NCBI GenBank assembly: GCA_002327725.1
Contig: DCXP01000093.1
Coordinates: 6,133 to 31,982 of the forward strand
DNA: 25,850 nt
Source of the DNA: Proteobacteria bacterium UBA2133
Lineage (GTDB): Bacteria; Pseudomonadota; Gammaproteobacteria; Arenicellales; UBA868
Direction of reading: 5' to 3'
Positions within the stretch are counted from its first letter, which is position 1. The number at the start of each line of letters is the position of its first letter. The notes below the pieces were generated by a model that had not been told where the DNA came from, did not search any database, and worked only from the letters and a program-made list of their open reading frames with translations. Made by a program: the position numbers and the translations under genes. Shown one piece after another: positions 8,320-16,198 of this stretch.

Positions 8320-8340
8320 AGGACTGATCTTTGCGATAAT
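8320..8340 (+). promoter_or_regulatory. Candidate promoter for glnK-amtB (sigma-54-like, with overlapping sigma-70-like -10)
   Basis: GG at 8321-8322 and GC at 8333-8334 are separated by exactly 10 bases, with TTTGC at the -12 side, which is the sigma-54 spacing rule. The -24 side (AGGAC) matches the TGGCAC consensus poorly. A sigma-70-like -10 (GATAAT, 8335-8340) sits next to it. glnK-amtB promoters are commonly NtrC/sigma-54 dependent, so the location is plausible, but no NtrC site was recognised. The rest of the 287-base gap (8136-8422) shows nothing else I can name. Confidence 0.35.
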
Positions 8341-8422
8341 CGGCGCTGCAAAGATTGCTCCAAGGTCCGGAGCGGTTTATTTTCCCCCGTGATTTTTTCA
8401 GCCGACCCGGCAGGAGTTCACC

Positions 8423-8761
8423 ATGAAGTTGGTTACCGCGATCATTAAGCCATTCAAACTCGACGACGTCCGCGACGCACTGGCAGAGGTGGGTATCAAG
8501 GGCATGACCGTGACCGAGGTCAAGGGCTTTGGCCGACAGAAAGGTCACACCGAGCTTTATCGTGGAGCCGAGTACGTGGTGGATTTCGTGCCCAAGGTCA
8601 AACTCGAGGTGGCGGTCGATTCGGCGATCGTTGACCAGGTGATTGATGCCATTGTCGGTGCCGCGCGGACAGAGAAAATCGGCGACGGCAAGATTTTTGT
8701 TTACGATGTGGAACGGATCCTGCGGATCCGGACCGGGGAGGCCGATCAGGATGCGCTCTAA
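8423..8761 (+). CDS. glnK: P-II family nitrogen regulatory protein
   Basis: A trimeric signal protein that reads 2-oxoglutarate and ATP/ADP and is uridylylated according to glutamine status; it blocks AmtB when nitrogen is ample. The 112-residue protein has the standard P-II length. Tyr51, the uridylylation site, lies in the T-loop (RGAEYVVDF). The B-loop TEKIGDGKIF is at about 83-92, and the start MKLVTAIIKPFKLDDV is classic. A strong Shine-Dalgarno (AGGAG) precedes the ATG. The 3' end overlaps amtB by 11 bases. The symbol glnK rather than glnB is used because of that coupling to amtB. Confidence 0.95.
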   Translation: MKLVTAIIKPFKLDDVRDALAEVGIKGMTVTEVKGFGRQKGHTELYRGAEYVVDFVPKVKLEVAVDSAIVDQVIDAIVGAARTEKIGDGKIFVYDVERILRIRTGEADQDAL

Positions 8762-10055
8762 CATCCGTCCCCGCCTGGCCGGCGCCGTCCTGGCGGCCGG
8801 GGCCGGCTTGCCGGCGGCCAGCTGGGCCGGTACCACCGGTGTCGACAGTGGTGATACTGCCTGGCTACTGACATCGACAGCGCTGGTCCTGTTCATGACC
8901 ATCCCGGGCCTGGCGCTGTTTTACGCCGGGCTGGTCCGTTCGCGTAACGTACTGTCGGTGCTGATGCAGTGCTTTATACTGGTCTGCGCGGTGACCGTCC
9001 TGTGGGTCACCGTTGGTTACACCCTGGCTTTTGGTGCGGGCGGGATCGACGGCTTCATCGGGGGCTTTGAGAAAGTTTTCTTAAGATCGGTGACTGTGGA
9101 CGCAACAGCGGGCACTATCCCCGAGAGCGTCTTCGTCGTTTTCCAGTTGACCTTCGCCGCGATCACGCCGGCACTCATCGTGGGCGGTTTCGCAGAGCGG
9201 ATGAATTTTTCGGCCATGCTGATCTTCTGTCTCTTGTGGACCCTGTTCGCCTACATCCCGGTTGCCCACTGGGTCTGGGGTGGCGGCTGGCTGGCGGGAA
9301 TGGGGGCGATGGATTTTGCCGGCGGCACCGTGGTGCACGTGAATGCCGGTGTGGCCGCGCTGGTTGCCGCAGTTGTGCTGGGCCGCCGGCGCGGATTTCC
9401 ACAGACAGCCATGTTGCCGCACAACATGACCCTGACCGTAACCGGGGCCGCCATGCTCTGGGTGGGCTGGTTCGGGTTTAACGCGGGCAGTGCGGTCGCC
9501 GCCGACGGGGTTGCGGGTATGGCCATGCTGGTAACCCACATCAGCGCAGCATCCGGCGCACTGATGTGGATGGCCGTCGAATGGATCCGGCACGGCAAAC
9601 CGGGCGCGCTGGGTGCGGCCACCGGTATGGTCGCCGGCCTCGGCACGATCACGCCGGCTTCGGGCTTTGTCGGCCCTATGGGTGCGCTGGTGATCGGTGC
9701 GAGCGCCGGGTTTATCTGTTACTGGGCGACCCAGCTGATCAAGCAGCGCCTTGTCATCGACGATTCCCTGGATGTTTTCTCGGTACACGGGGTGGGCGGT
9801 GCGCTGGGCATGCTGTTGACAGGCGTGTTTGTTGCCGCGGGTCTTGGCGGAGCAGGTCTGCCGGAGGGAGGCAGCATCTCGGGTCAGCTGGGTATCCAGG
9901 CAATCGCCGTAATCGCAACGGTCATCTGGAGCGCGCTGATCAGTTACCTCGCCCTGAAGGTCGCCGGCGCCCTGGTGCCATTGCGCGTCGGGGTTGAAGA
10001 AGAAATCGAGGGGCTTGATCTGATCAATCACGAAGAGCGCGGCTACAACCTTTAG
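8751..10055 (+). CDS. amtB: Ammonium transporter with cleavable signal peptide
   Basis: An inner-membrane trimeric channel for ammonium uptake. The 435-residue protein begins with a cleavable signal peptide (to about residue 26, AASWA), as in E. coli AmtB, then eleven predicted membrane segments. The twin histidines of the pore are His196 (VVHVNAG) and His346 (FSVHGVGG). Other landmarks are GLALFYAGLVRSRNVLS, AHWVWGGGWL and FGFNAGSA. The C-terminal cytoplasmic tail (EEIEGLDLINHEERGY) is the segment that contacts GlnK in this family. The ATG at 8751 lies inside the end of glnK, showing translational coupling; an upstream extension would only read glnK out of frame. Control is expected to follow glnK. 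Confidence 0.95.
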   Translation: MRSNIRPRLAGAVLAAGAGLPAASWAGTTGVDSGDTAWLLTSTALVLFMTIPGLALFYAGLVRSRNVLSVLMQCFILVCAVTVLWVTVGYTLAFGAGGIDGFIGGFEKVFLRSVTVDATAGTIPESVFVVFQLTFAAITPALIVGGFAERMNFSAMLIFCLLWTLFAYIPVAHWVWGGGWLAGMGAMDFAGGTVVHVNAGVAALVAAVVLGRRRGFPQTAMLPHNMTLTVTGAAMLWVGWFGFNAGSAVAADGVAGMAMLVTHISAASGALMWMAVEWIRHGKPGALGAATGMVAGLGTITPASGFVGPMGALVIGASAGFICYWATQLIKQRLVIDDSLDVFSVHGVGGALGMLLTGVFVAAGLGGAGLPEGGSISGQLGIQAIAVIATVIWSALISYLALKVAGALVPLRVGVEEEIEGLDLINHEERGYNL

Positions 10056-10099
10056 GCGGCTAACGCTTGCAACGTGCTCATCGGGTCAGGGCCTTGTCT

Positions 10100-11305
10100 G
10101 TGTCGCGTGAATTCTATGACCGGGTCGGGACGCAATTGGGAGAGATCCAGTCGCAGGGTCTTTACAAGGAAGAGCGGCCGATCACCTCTCAACAGGATGC
10201 CCATATTGAGGTCGGTGGTGCGAACCGGGTATTGAATTTCTGCGCCAACAACTATCTGGGATTGGCGAATCACCCGGATATCATCGATGCTGCCTGCAGG
10301 GCTACCCGTGAAAACGGTTTCGGGATGGCTTCGGTGCGCTTTATCTGCGGCACCCAGTCGGCCCATCAGTCACTGGAGTCCGAACTCGCGGCATTTCTGG
10401 GCATGCAGGATGCCATTTTGTACACTTCCTGCTTTGACGCCAACGGCGGGCTTTTTGAAACCCTGCTGGACGATAACGACGCGGTTATCTCTGATGCACT
10501 CAACCACGCGTCGATTATCGATGGCGTGCGTCTTTGCAAAGCCACGCGCTATCGCTATGCCAACAACGACATGGCCGATCTTGAAGCGCAGCTTCAGGCC
10601 GCCACTGCGGCAGGCGCCCGTACCAAGTTGATTGCCACCGACGGCGTGTTTTCCATGGATGGGGTGATTGCCAGTCTGCAGGGGGTCTGCGAACTTGCGG
10701 ATCGTTACGACGCCCTGGTGATGGTGGATGATTCGCATGCCGTGGGTTTTGTCGGTGAGACGGGCCGCGGCACGCATGAACTGTGCGGCGTCATGGGCCG
10801 GGTGGATATCCTGACAGGCACGCTGGGTAAAGCACTCGGCGGGGCCTCGGGCGGCTACACGGCGGCGCGCCGGGAGGTGGTTGACCTGCTGCGCCAGCGT
10901 TCCCGGCCCTACCTTTTTTCCAACACGCTGCCTCCGGGGATCGTCGGCGCCTCCCGCGAGGCACTGAACCTGCTGCGGGCTGGTGATGAGCTGCGCGACC
11001 GGCTGTGGCGCAACACCGGCTATTTCCGTGAGCAGCTTGAGGCTCTGGGTTTTGAGCTCGCCGGTGCCGGGCACCCGATTATCCCGGTCATGATCGGCGA
11101 AGCCCCACTCGCCCAGCGCTTTGCCCAGCGCATGCTGGAAGAGGGCATTTATGTGGTCGGCTTTTTCTTTCCGGTCGTGCCGAGAGGTAAGGCACGCATC
11201 CGCACCCAGATGTCGGCGGCCCATACACCGGAGCATCTGGATCAGTGTATCGATGCCTTTGCCCGGGTGGGTCATGAACTGGGCGTACTCGGCGGGCGGA
11301 GATGA
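10100..11305 (+). CDS. kbl: 2-amino-3-ketobutyrate CoA ligase (glycine C-acetyltransferase)
   Basis: A PLP enzyme that splits 2-amino-3-oxobutyrate with CoA to glycine and acetyl-CoA, the second step of threonine degradation after Tdh. The sequence follows E. coli Kbl closely through FCANNYLGLANHPD, GMASVRFICGTQ and SDALNHASIIDGVRL. The PLP lysine lies in GTLGKALGGASGGY. With the GTG at 10100 as start (VSREFYDRVG), this lysine is residue 244, the same as in E. coli, which supports that start. TTG codons at 10067 or 10094 are alternatives and would add residues without homology. The protein is 401 residues. Its stop lies 10 bases before tdh, so the two form an operon. Confidence 0.94.
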   Translation: MSREFYDRVGTQLGEIQSQGLYKEERPITSQQDAHIEVGGANRVLNFCANNYLGLANHPDIIDAACRATRENGFGMASVRFICGTQSAHQSLESELAAFLGMQDAILYTSCFDANGGLFETLLDDNDAVISDALNHASIIDGVRLCKATRYRYANNDMADLEAQLQAATAAGARTKLIATDGVFSMDGVIASLQGVCELADRYDALVMVDDSHAVGFVGETGRGTHELCGVMGRVDILTGTLGKALGGASGGYTAARREVVDLLRQRSRPYLFSNTLPPGIVGASREALNLLRAGDELRDRLWRNTGYFREQLEALGFELAGAGHPIIPVMIGEAPLAQRFAQRMLEEGIYVVGFFFPVVPRGKARIRTQMSAAHTPEHLDQCIDAFARVGHELGVLGGRR

Positions 11306-11315
11306 GACTGCGCGC

Positions 11316-12341
11316 ATGAAAGCCCTTTCCAAACTGTATCCCGAGCCCGGAATCTGGATGACTGAGGTTGATCAGCCCGCTCCGGGCCATAACGACCTTT
11401 TAATCCGGATTCACAAGACCGCCATCTGCGGTACGGATATGCACATCTACCACTGGGATGAATGGTCGCAGGCGACGATCCCGGTCCCCATGGTGGTGGG
11501 CCATGAATATGTCGGTGAGGTCGTCGGGATGGGCCAGGAGGTGCGCGGTTTCAGTGTGGGAGACCGGGTTTCGGGCGAGGGGCATATCACCTGCGGCCAT
11601 TGCCGTAACTGCCGGGCCGGCCGACGGCACCTGTGCCGCAATACAGTCGGGGTGGGCGTGAACCGCGCGGGATGTTTTGCGGAGTATCTGGTCATTCCCG
11701 CCTACAACGCCTTTAAGTTGCCCGAGTCGATCTCCAGCGATCTCGCAGCTGTGTTCGATCCTTTCGGCAACGCCGTCCATACGGCATTGTCATTCGACCT
11801 GGTCGGCGAAGATGTACTGATCACCGGCGCCGGACCGATCGGGATCATGGCGGCAGCAGTAGCGCGCCACGTGGGTGCCCGCCATGTCGTGATCACAGAC
11901 ATCAACGGGTATCGCCTCGAACTCGCCGGCAGGATGGGCGCCACCCGGACGGTCAACGTACAGAACGAGCCGCTCGATGCAGTGATGACGGAGCTCGGCA
12001 TGACCGAGGGCTTTGATGTCGGCCTCGAGATGTCCGGCGTCCCGGATGCCTTTCGCGACATGCTGCGCTGCATGAATCATGGCGGGAAAATCGCCATGTT
12101 GGGCATCCCCCCCACAGACATGAGCATCCCCTGGTCAGATGTGATCTTTAAAGGGCTGGTGATCAAAGGTATCTACGGCCGCGAGATGTTTGAGACCTGG
12201 TATAAGATGGCCAGCCTGCTGCAGTCGGGCCTTGATCTCGCGCCGATCGTTACCCACCGCTTTGCCATTGATGACTTTCAGCGTGGTTTTGACACCATGG
12301 CCTCGGGTGCATCCGGCAAGGTCATCCTCGACTGGATCTGA
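11316..12341 (+). CDS. tdh: L-threonine 3-dehydrogenase (zinc-dependent)
   Basis: Oxidises L-threonine with NAD+ to 2-amino-3-oxobutyrate, which Kbl then cleaves. The 341-residue medium-chain dehydrogenase matches E. coli Tdh in length. Catalytic zinc residues are Cys38 (AICGTDMHIY) and His63-Glu64 (VGHEYVGE). The structural zinc cysteines are 93, 96, 99 and 107. The Rossmann motif is ITGAGPIGIMAAAVARHVGA. The ATG at 11316 follows kbl by 10 bases with a purine-rich GAGATGAG stretch upstream. A hairpin starts at the stop codon and probably ends the kbl-tdh transcript. The neighbouring mscS is convergent and unrelated. Confidence 0.96.
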   Translation: MKALSKLYPEPGIWMTEVDQPAPGHNDLLIRIHKTAICGTDMHIYHWDEWSQATIPVPMVVGHEYVGEVVGMGQEVRGFSVGDRVSGEGHITCGHCRNCRAGRRHLCRNTVGVGVNRAGCFAEYLVIPAYNAFKLPESISSDLAAVFDPFGNAVHTALSFDLVGEDVLITGAGPIGIMAAAVARHVGARHVVITDINGYRLELAGRMGATRTVNVQNEPLDAVMTELGMTEGFDVGLEMSGVPDAFRDMLRCMNHGGKIAMLGIPPTDMSIPWSDVIFKGLVIKGIYGREMFETWYKMASLLQSGLDLAPIVTHRFAIDDFQRGFDTMASGASGKVILDWI

Positions 12342-12371
12342 ACTTCGCCAGAACCCGCCTTGGCGAAGTTC
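12340..12371. terminator. Bidirectional hairpin between convergent tdh and mscS
   Basis: GAACTTCGCCA at 12340-12350 is perfectly complementary to TGGCGAAGTTC at 12361-12371, giving an 11-base-pair stem with a 10-base loop. It begins within the tdh stop codon and ends 35 bases before the mscS stop. There is no long T run on either side, so it is not a textbook intrinsic terminator, but its position between convergent genes fits one. Confidence 0.6.
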
Positions 12372-12405
12372 TTAAGGCGTCAGACCTCGACGCGCTCAGG
12401 TGGGC

Positions 12406-13266
12406 TTAGCGTTCGCGGTCGGCTGGGCTGGAAGCGTCGTTGTCTGATGTCGATATCAGGTGAACATCGCGCTGGGGGAAGGGGATGGAGATTCCTGCGG
12501 CATCGAGCCAGAGTTTGGCGTTTTTATTCAATTCAAACTTCAGCGCCCAGAAATCGGCCCGCTCGGCCCAGCAGCGCAGGCTGAGATCGACTGACGATTC
12601 CCCGAGATTCGTAACCAGCACCTGGGGCGGGGGATCGCTTAGGATTCGGCTGTCCTGCTTTAGGTGGTCAAGCAGTAATGCCATGGCGCGCTCGACATCG
12701 TCCTCGTAGGCGATCCCCACAGGCACATCCATGCGCCTTGTCGGCAGGCGGCTGTAGTTGAGTATTGATGTATTCCACAGCGCGGCGTTGGGCACCGAGC
12801 GATAGACGCCGTCAAAGGTCGTCATGTCGGTGGTGAAAAGTCCGATTTCGTCCACCGTGCCCGAAATACCGCCGGCGTCGATGTAGTCCCCCGCCTTGAA
12901 GGGCCGCAAAAGCAGCAGCATGATGCCGGCGGCGATGTTCTGCAGGGTGCCCTGCAGGGCAAGGCCAATGGCAAGACCTGCCGCACCCAGGACCGCGATG
13001 ATCGATGTGGTCTGAACGCCAAGGCGTGCCAGCACCGCCACCAGCGTGACCGCAATAATGGCGTAGCGTGCGAGCGATGAAAGAAAGGGCTTGAGAGTGG
13101 CATCTATGCGCGGCAGGCGCTCGAGCGCGCGCAGGATGAGTTTTTGCACCCGGCCGGCCAGCCACCAGCCGAAGACCAGAATGACAAGTGCCGCAACGAG
13201 TTCAAGGCCGTAGCCCGTGGCAACGTCGATCAGGGCTTTCCAGTGGGTGGCGAGCTCTTTTTCCAT
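12406..13266 (-). CDS. Small-conductance mechanosensitive channel (MscS family)
   Basis: A tension-gated inner-membrane channel that releases solutes on osmotic downshock. The 286-residue protein is the size of canonical MscS. Predicted membrane helices lie near 20-42, 66-86 and 88-118. The third is the glycine/alanine-rich pore helix (LGAAGLAIGLALQGTLQNIAAG) followed by LLLLRPFKAGDYI, the family signature leading into the beta domain. The SVPNA and YSRLPTRRMDVPVGIAY segments belong to the cytoplasmic vestibule. The C-terminus is polar. The ATG at 13266 is the only credible start. It is convergent with tdh and divergent from the SDR gene at 13386. Whether it is the orthologue of E. coli mscS or a YggB-like paralogue is not resolved. 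Confidence 0.93.
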   Translation of the reverse strand: MEKELATHWKALIDVATGYGLELVAALVILVFGWWLAGRVQKLILRALERLPRIDATLKPFLSSLARYAIIAVTLVAVLARLGVQTTSIIAVLGAAGLAIGLALQGTLQNIAAGIMLLLLRPFKAGDYIDAGGISGTVDEIGLFTTDMTTFDGVYRSVPNAALWNTSILNYSRLPTRRMDVPVGIAYEDDVERAMALLLDHLKQDSRILSDPPPQVLVTNLGESSVDLSLRCWAERADFWALKFELNKNAKLWLDAAGISIPFPQRDVHLISTSDNDASSPADRER

Positions 13267-13329
13267 GAATCTAGTCTAACTTTAAAGCCCATCCGGGCAA
13301 AGACCACTTCTAAGGTTCAAAGTTCGCTG

Positions 13330-13358
13330 TTATCGAAGGGTGCGGGCTGTGTTTAAAT
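13330..13358 (+). promoter_or_regulatory. Candidate sigma-70 promoter for the SDR gene
   Basis: TTATCG (13330-13335) and TTAAAT (13353-13358) are spaced by 17 bases and lie 27 bases before the SDR start codon. The matches to consensus are moderate (3/6 and 4/6), so this is only a candidate. Confidence 0.3.
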
Positions 13359-13385
13359 TGGCGTTCGTCATTTTCTGGAGTCACC

Positions 13386-14162
13386 ATGAGCATGGATCAG
13401 GGTCGGAGCATGATGGACCGATGGCGTGGGCGGGTCGCCGTCGTCACGGGCGCATCGAGCGGCATCGGCCGGGCTGTTGCGCTGGATCTTCTGAAAGCCG
13501 GCATGCGCGTGGCGGTTTGCGCGCGGCGCCTCGAGCTTATCGAAAATCTGGGCTTTGAGGCGGGCGTGCCTGATGCGTTTATGGCAAAGGCCGCCGACCT
13601 TCGCGTAGAAAGCGAGATTGGGGGCTTCTTCGATGCTGTCAAGAGCCATTGGCAGGGCGTTCATGTGCTGGTCAACAACGCGGGTCTTGGGTTTGAAGGG
13701 GAGCTTTCAACGCAGAATCCGGGCGAGTGGCGGCAGATGCTCGATGTCAATGTACTGGCCCTTGGTATCTGCACGCAGCAGGCGCTTTCGCAGATGGGTG
13801 GGCATGGCGAAGAAGGGCAGGTCATCAATATCGGCTCGATGAGCGGTCAGCGGGTGCCGGCGGGATCCAACGGCATGTACTGCGCGACCAAGTTCGCGGT
13901 ACGCGCCCTGACCGAATCATTCCGCCAGGAACTGCATGCGGCAAACCGGCCCGTTCGAATCTGTGAGATCAGTCCGGGGCTGGTAGAGACCGGTTTTGCC
14001 GCGCATTACGGCGGCAGCGAAGACGCTGCAGAAAAAACCTACGGCGCGTTCAAGTGCCTGCAAAGTGAAGATATCGTCGATGCCGTGCGCTATGTGCTTG
14101 GCCAGCCGACCCATGTGCAGGTGCACGATGTCCTGATCCGCCCTACAGGCCAGGCCAGCTGA
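13386..14162 (+). CDS. SDR family NAD(P)-dependent oxidoreductase
   Basis: A classical short-chain dehydrogenase of 258 residues. It has the cofactor motif TGASSGIG (21-28), NNAG, catalytic Ser151 and the YxxxK pair Tyr165/Lys169 (YCATK). The CARR sequence after the second strand suggests NADP preference, by the usual rule of a basic residue there. The overall pattern resembles bacterial relatives of the DHRS11/YdfG group, but the substrate is unknown. The ATG at 13386 follows GGAG at proper spacing; an internal Met at residue 9 or 10 is an alternative start. It stands alone, divergent from mscS and convergent with the DgcA-like gene, so context gives no pathway. Confidence 0.85.
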   Translation: MSMDQGRSMMDRWRGRVAVVTGASSGIGRAVALDLLKAGMRVAVCARRLELIENLGFEAGVPDAFMAKAADLRVESEIGGFFDAVKSHWQGVHVLVNNAGLGFEGELSTQNPGEWRQMLDVNVLALGICTQQALSQMGGHGEEGQVINIGSMSGQRVPAGSNGMYCATKFAVRALTESFRQELHAANRPVRICEISPGLVETGFAAHYGGSEDAAEKTYGAFKCLQSEDIVDAVRYVLGQPTHVQVHDVLIRPTGQAS

Positions 14163-14167
14163 TGACA

Positions 14168-14218
14168 ATCACCGGCGACAACTGAAGCACCCGCGAGAAG
14201 ATAACGGCAACCGGTGAT
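14168..14218. terminator. Possible long-loop hairpin between convergent genes
   Basis: ATCACCGG at 14168-14175 is complementary to CCGGTGAT at 14211-14218, with a 35-base loop. It lies in the 62-base gap between the SDR stop and the DgcA-like stop. There is no T tract, so function as a terminator is uncertain. Confidence 0.25.
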
Positions 14219-14224
14219 CCGGCC

Positions 14225-16198
14225 CTAGAGTGCCTTTGCGGCAGCAGCCGCCTCGCTGATCGCGACTTCGACGGTGCGCGGCGCACGACAGTCGCCAACG
14301 GACACCACTTCGATTGGGTGTTCGTCCCAGCCGCTGATCAGCGCGTCGTTGGCCCGGCACCCAGGCCAGTCGACGATGAGATCGATACCCTCTCGGGTGC
14401 TGAGCCTGTCGTCAAAGACATTGCGTAAAGTCACGCTTTGCTCATTAACGGAATCCACGATGTGTGCGCCGGTAAAGATACAGCCCTTTCGGCCGAGGCG
14501 CTCATACCATGCTGACCGGTTGGTGGGATCAACATCAGCTGCCACGGCAATATCCGATGTAACAATCTCGGCCGTAATGCCCTGATGCAAAAGCACTTCC
14601 GCCGCGGCAAGCCCCGCCTGGCCGCGGCCTTCATTGAGGACAAGCGCCCGGCTCGCGGTTACCGGGATGCCGCCCAGCAGTTCATGGGGCGAGATCACCC
14701 GGATGCTGGCCGTGCCGGCAAAGTCCCTGCAGGTATCCAAAGCCCCCGTGGCAATCACGAGCGCATCTGCGCCAAGGTCCAGAATATCCTGGCGCTCCAT
14801 CAACCGGTTAAGCATGATAGACACATTCAAGCGCTCAAGTTCGTCCAGGCGCCAGTCAATCACCCGGGCGAGTTCCCTGGTGGAAGGGGCATTGGCCCAG
14901 AGTGCGAGTTGCCCGCCGGGGCGGTTTGCGGCGTCAAACACGGTTACCCGGTGCCCGCGCTCGGCCGAGATGCGGGCGCACTCAAGCCCGGCGGGGCCCG
15001 CGCCGATCACGGCAACGCTCTTCGAGCGCTCTGCCGGGGACAGCGCGGCCCCCGGCGTCGACAGCGTTGCATTCTGGATGCACCGGATCGCTTTTCCGGC
15101 GTATCGGTTGGCAATACAGACATTGGCGCCCGCGCAGATGCGCACCTTGCTTTTCACTTTGCCCTGAATCTTGGGAAGAATCTCGGGGTCACAGATATGG
15201 GCCCGGGTCATGCCCACCATGTCGGCCTGACCCCTGGCGAGGATATCCTCTGCGTGCGCCGGGTCCACGATACGGCCGACCGTGAACACAGGGACATTCA
15301 CCACTGCACGGATCGCGGCAGCAAGGTGCACAAAGACGCCATGGGGTGTGGGTGTGGGTGCCCAGTGGCGTGCCCGGCCCAAATGCGTGATATTGGTATG
15401 GGCGATGATGTTGAGGTAGTCAACCAGTCCGCTCGCGCTGACCGTGCGGCAGATCTCCTTCATCTGCGCAAGGTCAAGGCCGCCGGGCTCAAATTCATCT
15501 CCCGGCAGGCGAGCGCCCAGTACAAAATCAGGTCCTAGCGCGCCTTTTACCGCCTCGAGCAGTTCCAGCAGGAAGCGCATACGGTTTTCAAGATCGCCGC
15601 CGTAATGATCGGTGCGACGGTTGGTCAGCGGCGAAAGAAAAGCCTGAGGCAAAAACCCAAATGCGCCGAGTATTTCAACGCCGTCCATGCCGCCTGCTGC
15701 AACCCGTTTGGCAGCGCGGGCATGGGCATCAATGACCTCTCGAATCTCGCGGGGCGTCATCTCGTGGGCGATGTTACCGGTGGTTTCTGAGCGAACCGCA
15801 GATGCCGACCAGCTTTCCCGACCGGGTTGACTGATCAGGACAGTGCCGCCGCTGTGGGCAAGCTGGGCAAGAATGCGCCCGCCTTGCTGATGCACCGCAT
15901 CGCTGAGCGCCCGGTAGCCGGGAATGATGTCGTCGTTAAGGTTCCACAGGCTGTCTTTGTTAACGCTCAGCAACCCGGATTCGTGTACCGGGGTGCCGCC
16001 GGTGATCTGAAGGCCGACGCCGTTCTTTGCATAGTTACGGTGATAGGCGACGTACTGCTCGCCGGGCTTGTTGTTCTCGGCAAAGCCCGGAACGTGCGCC
16101 GAGACCAGTACCCGGTTACGGACCTGGATCGGTCCGATATCAAGCGGCGACAGCAGATTGGCGTAAGTGCTCAGAAGTCCGTACCCGTGATCAGTCAG
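14225..16198 (-). CDS. DgcA-like flavoprotein N-demethylase (OYE/TMADH family), apparent CTG start
   Basis: The protein is 657 residues: an OYE-type TIM barrel (about 1-350), an iron-sulfur segment, and a C-terminal FAD/NAD(P)-type domain (VIGAGPAGLECARI). The pattern SAHVPGFAE, ITGGTP, GMTRAHICDP and CAGANVC...CIQNA matches my recollection of dimethylglycine demethylase DgcA. Family members oxidatively remove N-methyl groups. In-frame homology (LLSPLDIGPIQVRNRV) extends upstream of the first TTG (15973), but no ATG, GTG or TTG occurs before the in-frame stop. The best start is the CTG at 16198, overlapping the BetC stop as CTGA. No Shine-Dalgarno is seen, so coupling by termination-reinitiation is inferred. 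Oddities: one iron-sulfur cysteine is Ala358, there is no flavin-linking cysteine, and the TMADH Tyr/His pair is Leu177/Phe180. It is the last gene of the six-gene operon. Confidence 0.75.
   Translation of the reverse strand: MTDHGYGLLSTYANLLSPLDIGPIQVRNRVLVSAHVPGFAENNKPGEQYVAYHRNYAKNGVGLQITGGTPVHESGLLSVNKDSLWNLNDDIIPGYRALSDAVHQQGGRILAQLAHSGGTVLISQPGRESWSASAVRSETTGNIAHEMTPREIREVIDAHARAAKRVAAGGMDGVEILGAFGFLPQAFLSPLTNRRTDHYGGDLENRMRFLLELLEAVKGALGPDFVLGARLPGDEFEPGGLDLAQMKEICRTVSASGLVDYLNIIAHTNITHLGRARHWAPTPTPHGVFVHLAAAIRAVVNVPVFTVGRIVDPAHAEDILARGQADMVGMTRAHICDPEILPKIQGKVKSKVRICAGANVCIANRYAGKAIRCIQNATLSTPGAALSPAERSKSVAVIGAGPAGLECARISAERGHRVTVFDAANRPGGQLALWANAPSTRELARVIDWRLDELERLNVSIMLNRLMERQDILDLGADALVIATGALDTCRDFAGTASIRVISPHELLGGIPVTASRALVLNEGRGQAGLAAAEVLLHQGITAEIVTSDIAVAADVDPTNRSAWYERLGRKGCIFTGAHIVDSVNEQSVTLRNVFDDRLSTREGIDLIVDWPGCRANDALISGWDEHPIEVVSVGDCRAPRTVEVAISEAAAAAKAL

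Noticed and set aside
8136..8422. A small gene in the gap between the rhodanese and glnK genes.
   Set aside because: Short frames here lack ribosome binding sites and family patterns; the gap is better explained as two divergent promoters.
9081..10031. A 316-codon minus-strand frame opposite amtB.
   Set aside because: Antisense shadow of a well-conserved transporter; polar, His/Arg/Gln-rich, no family pattern.
10370..11332. A 320-codon minus-strand frame opposite kbl.
   Set aside because: Antisense to a gene matching E. coli Kbl almost throughout; no recognisable domain or ribosome binding site.
15970..16198. Frameshift or degraded pseudogene at the 5' end of the DgcA-like gene.
   Set aside because: The homologous N-terminus is in the same frame with no stop codon; only a standard start codon is missing, so a CTG start or single-base error is the simpler reading.
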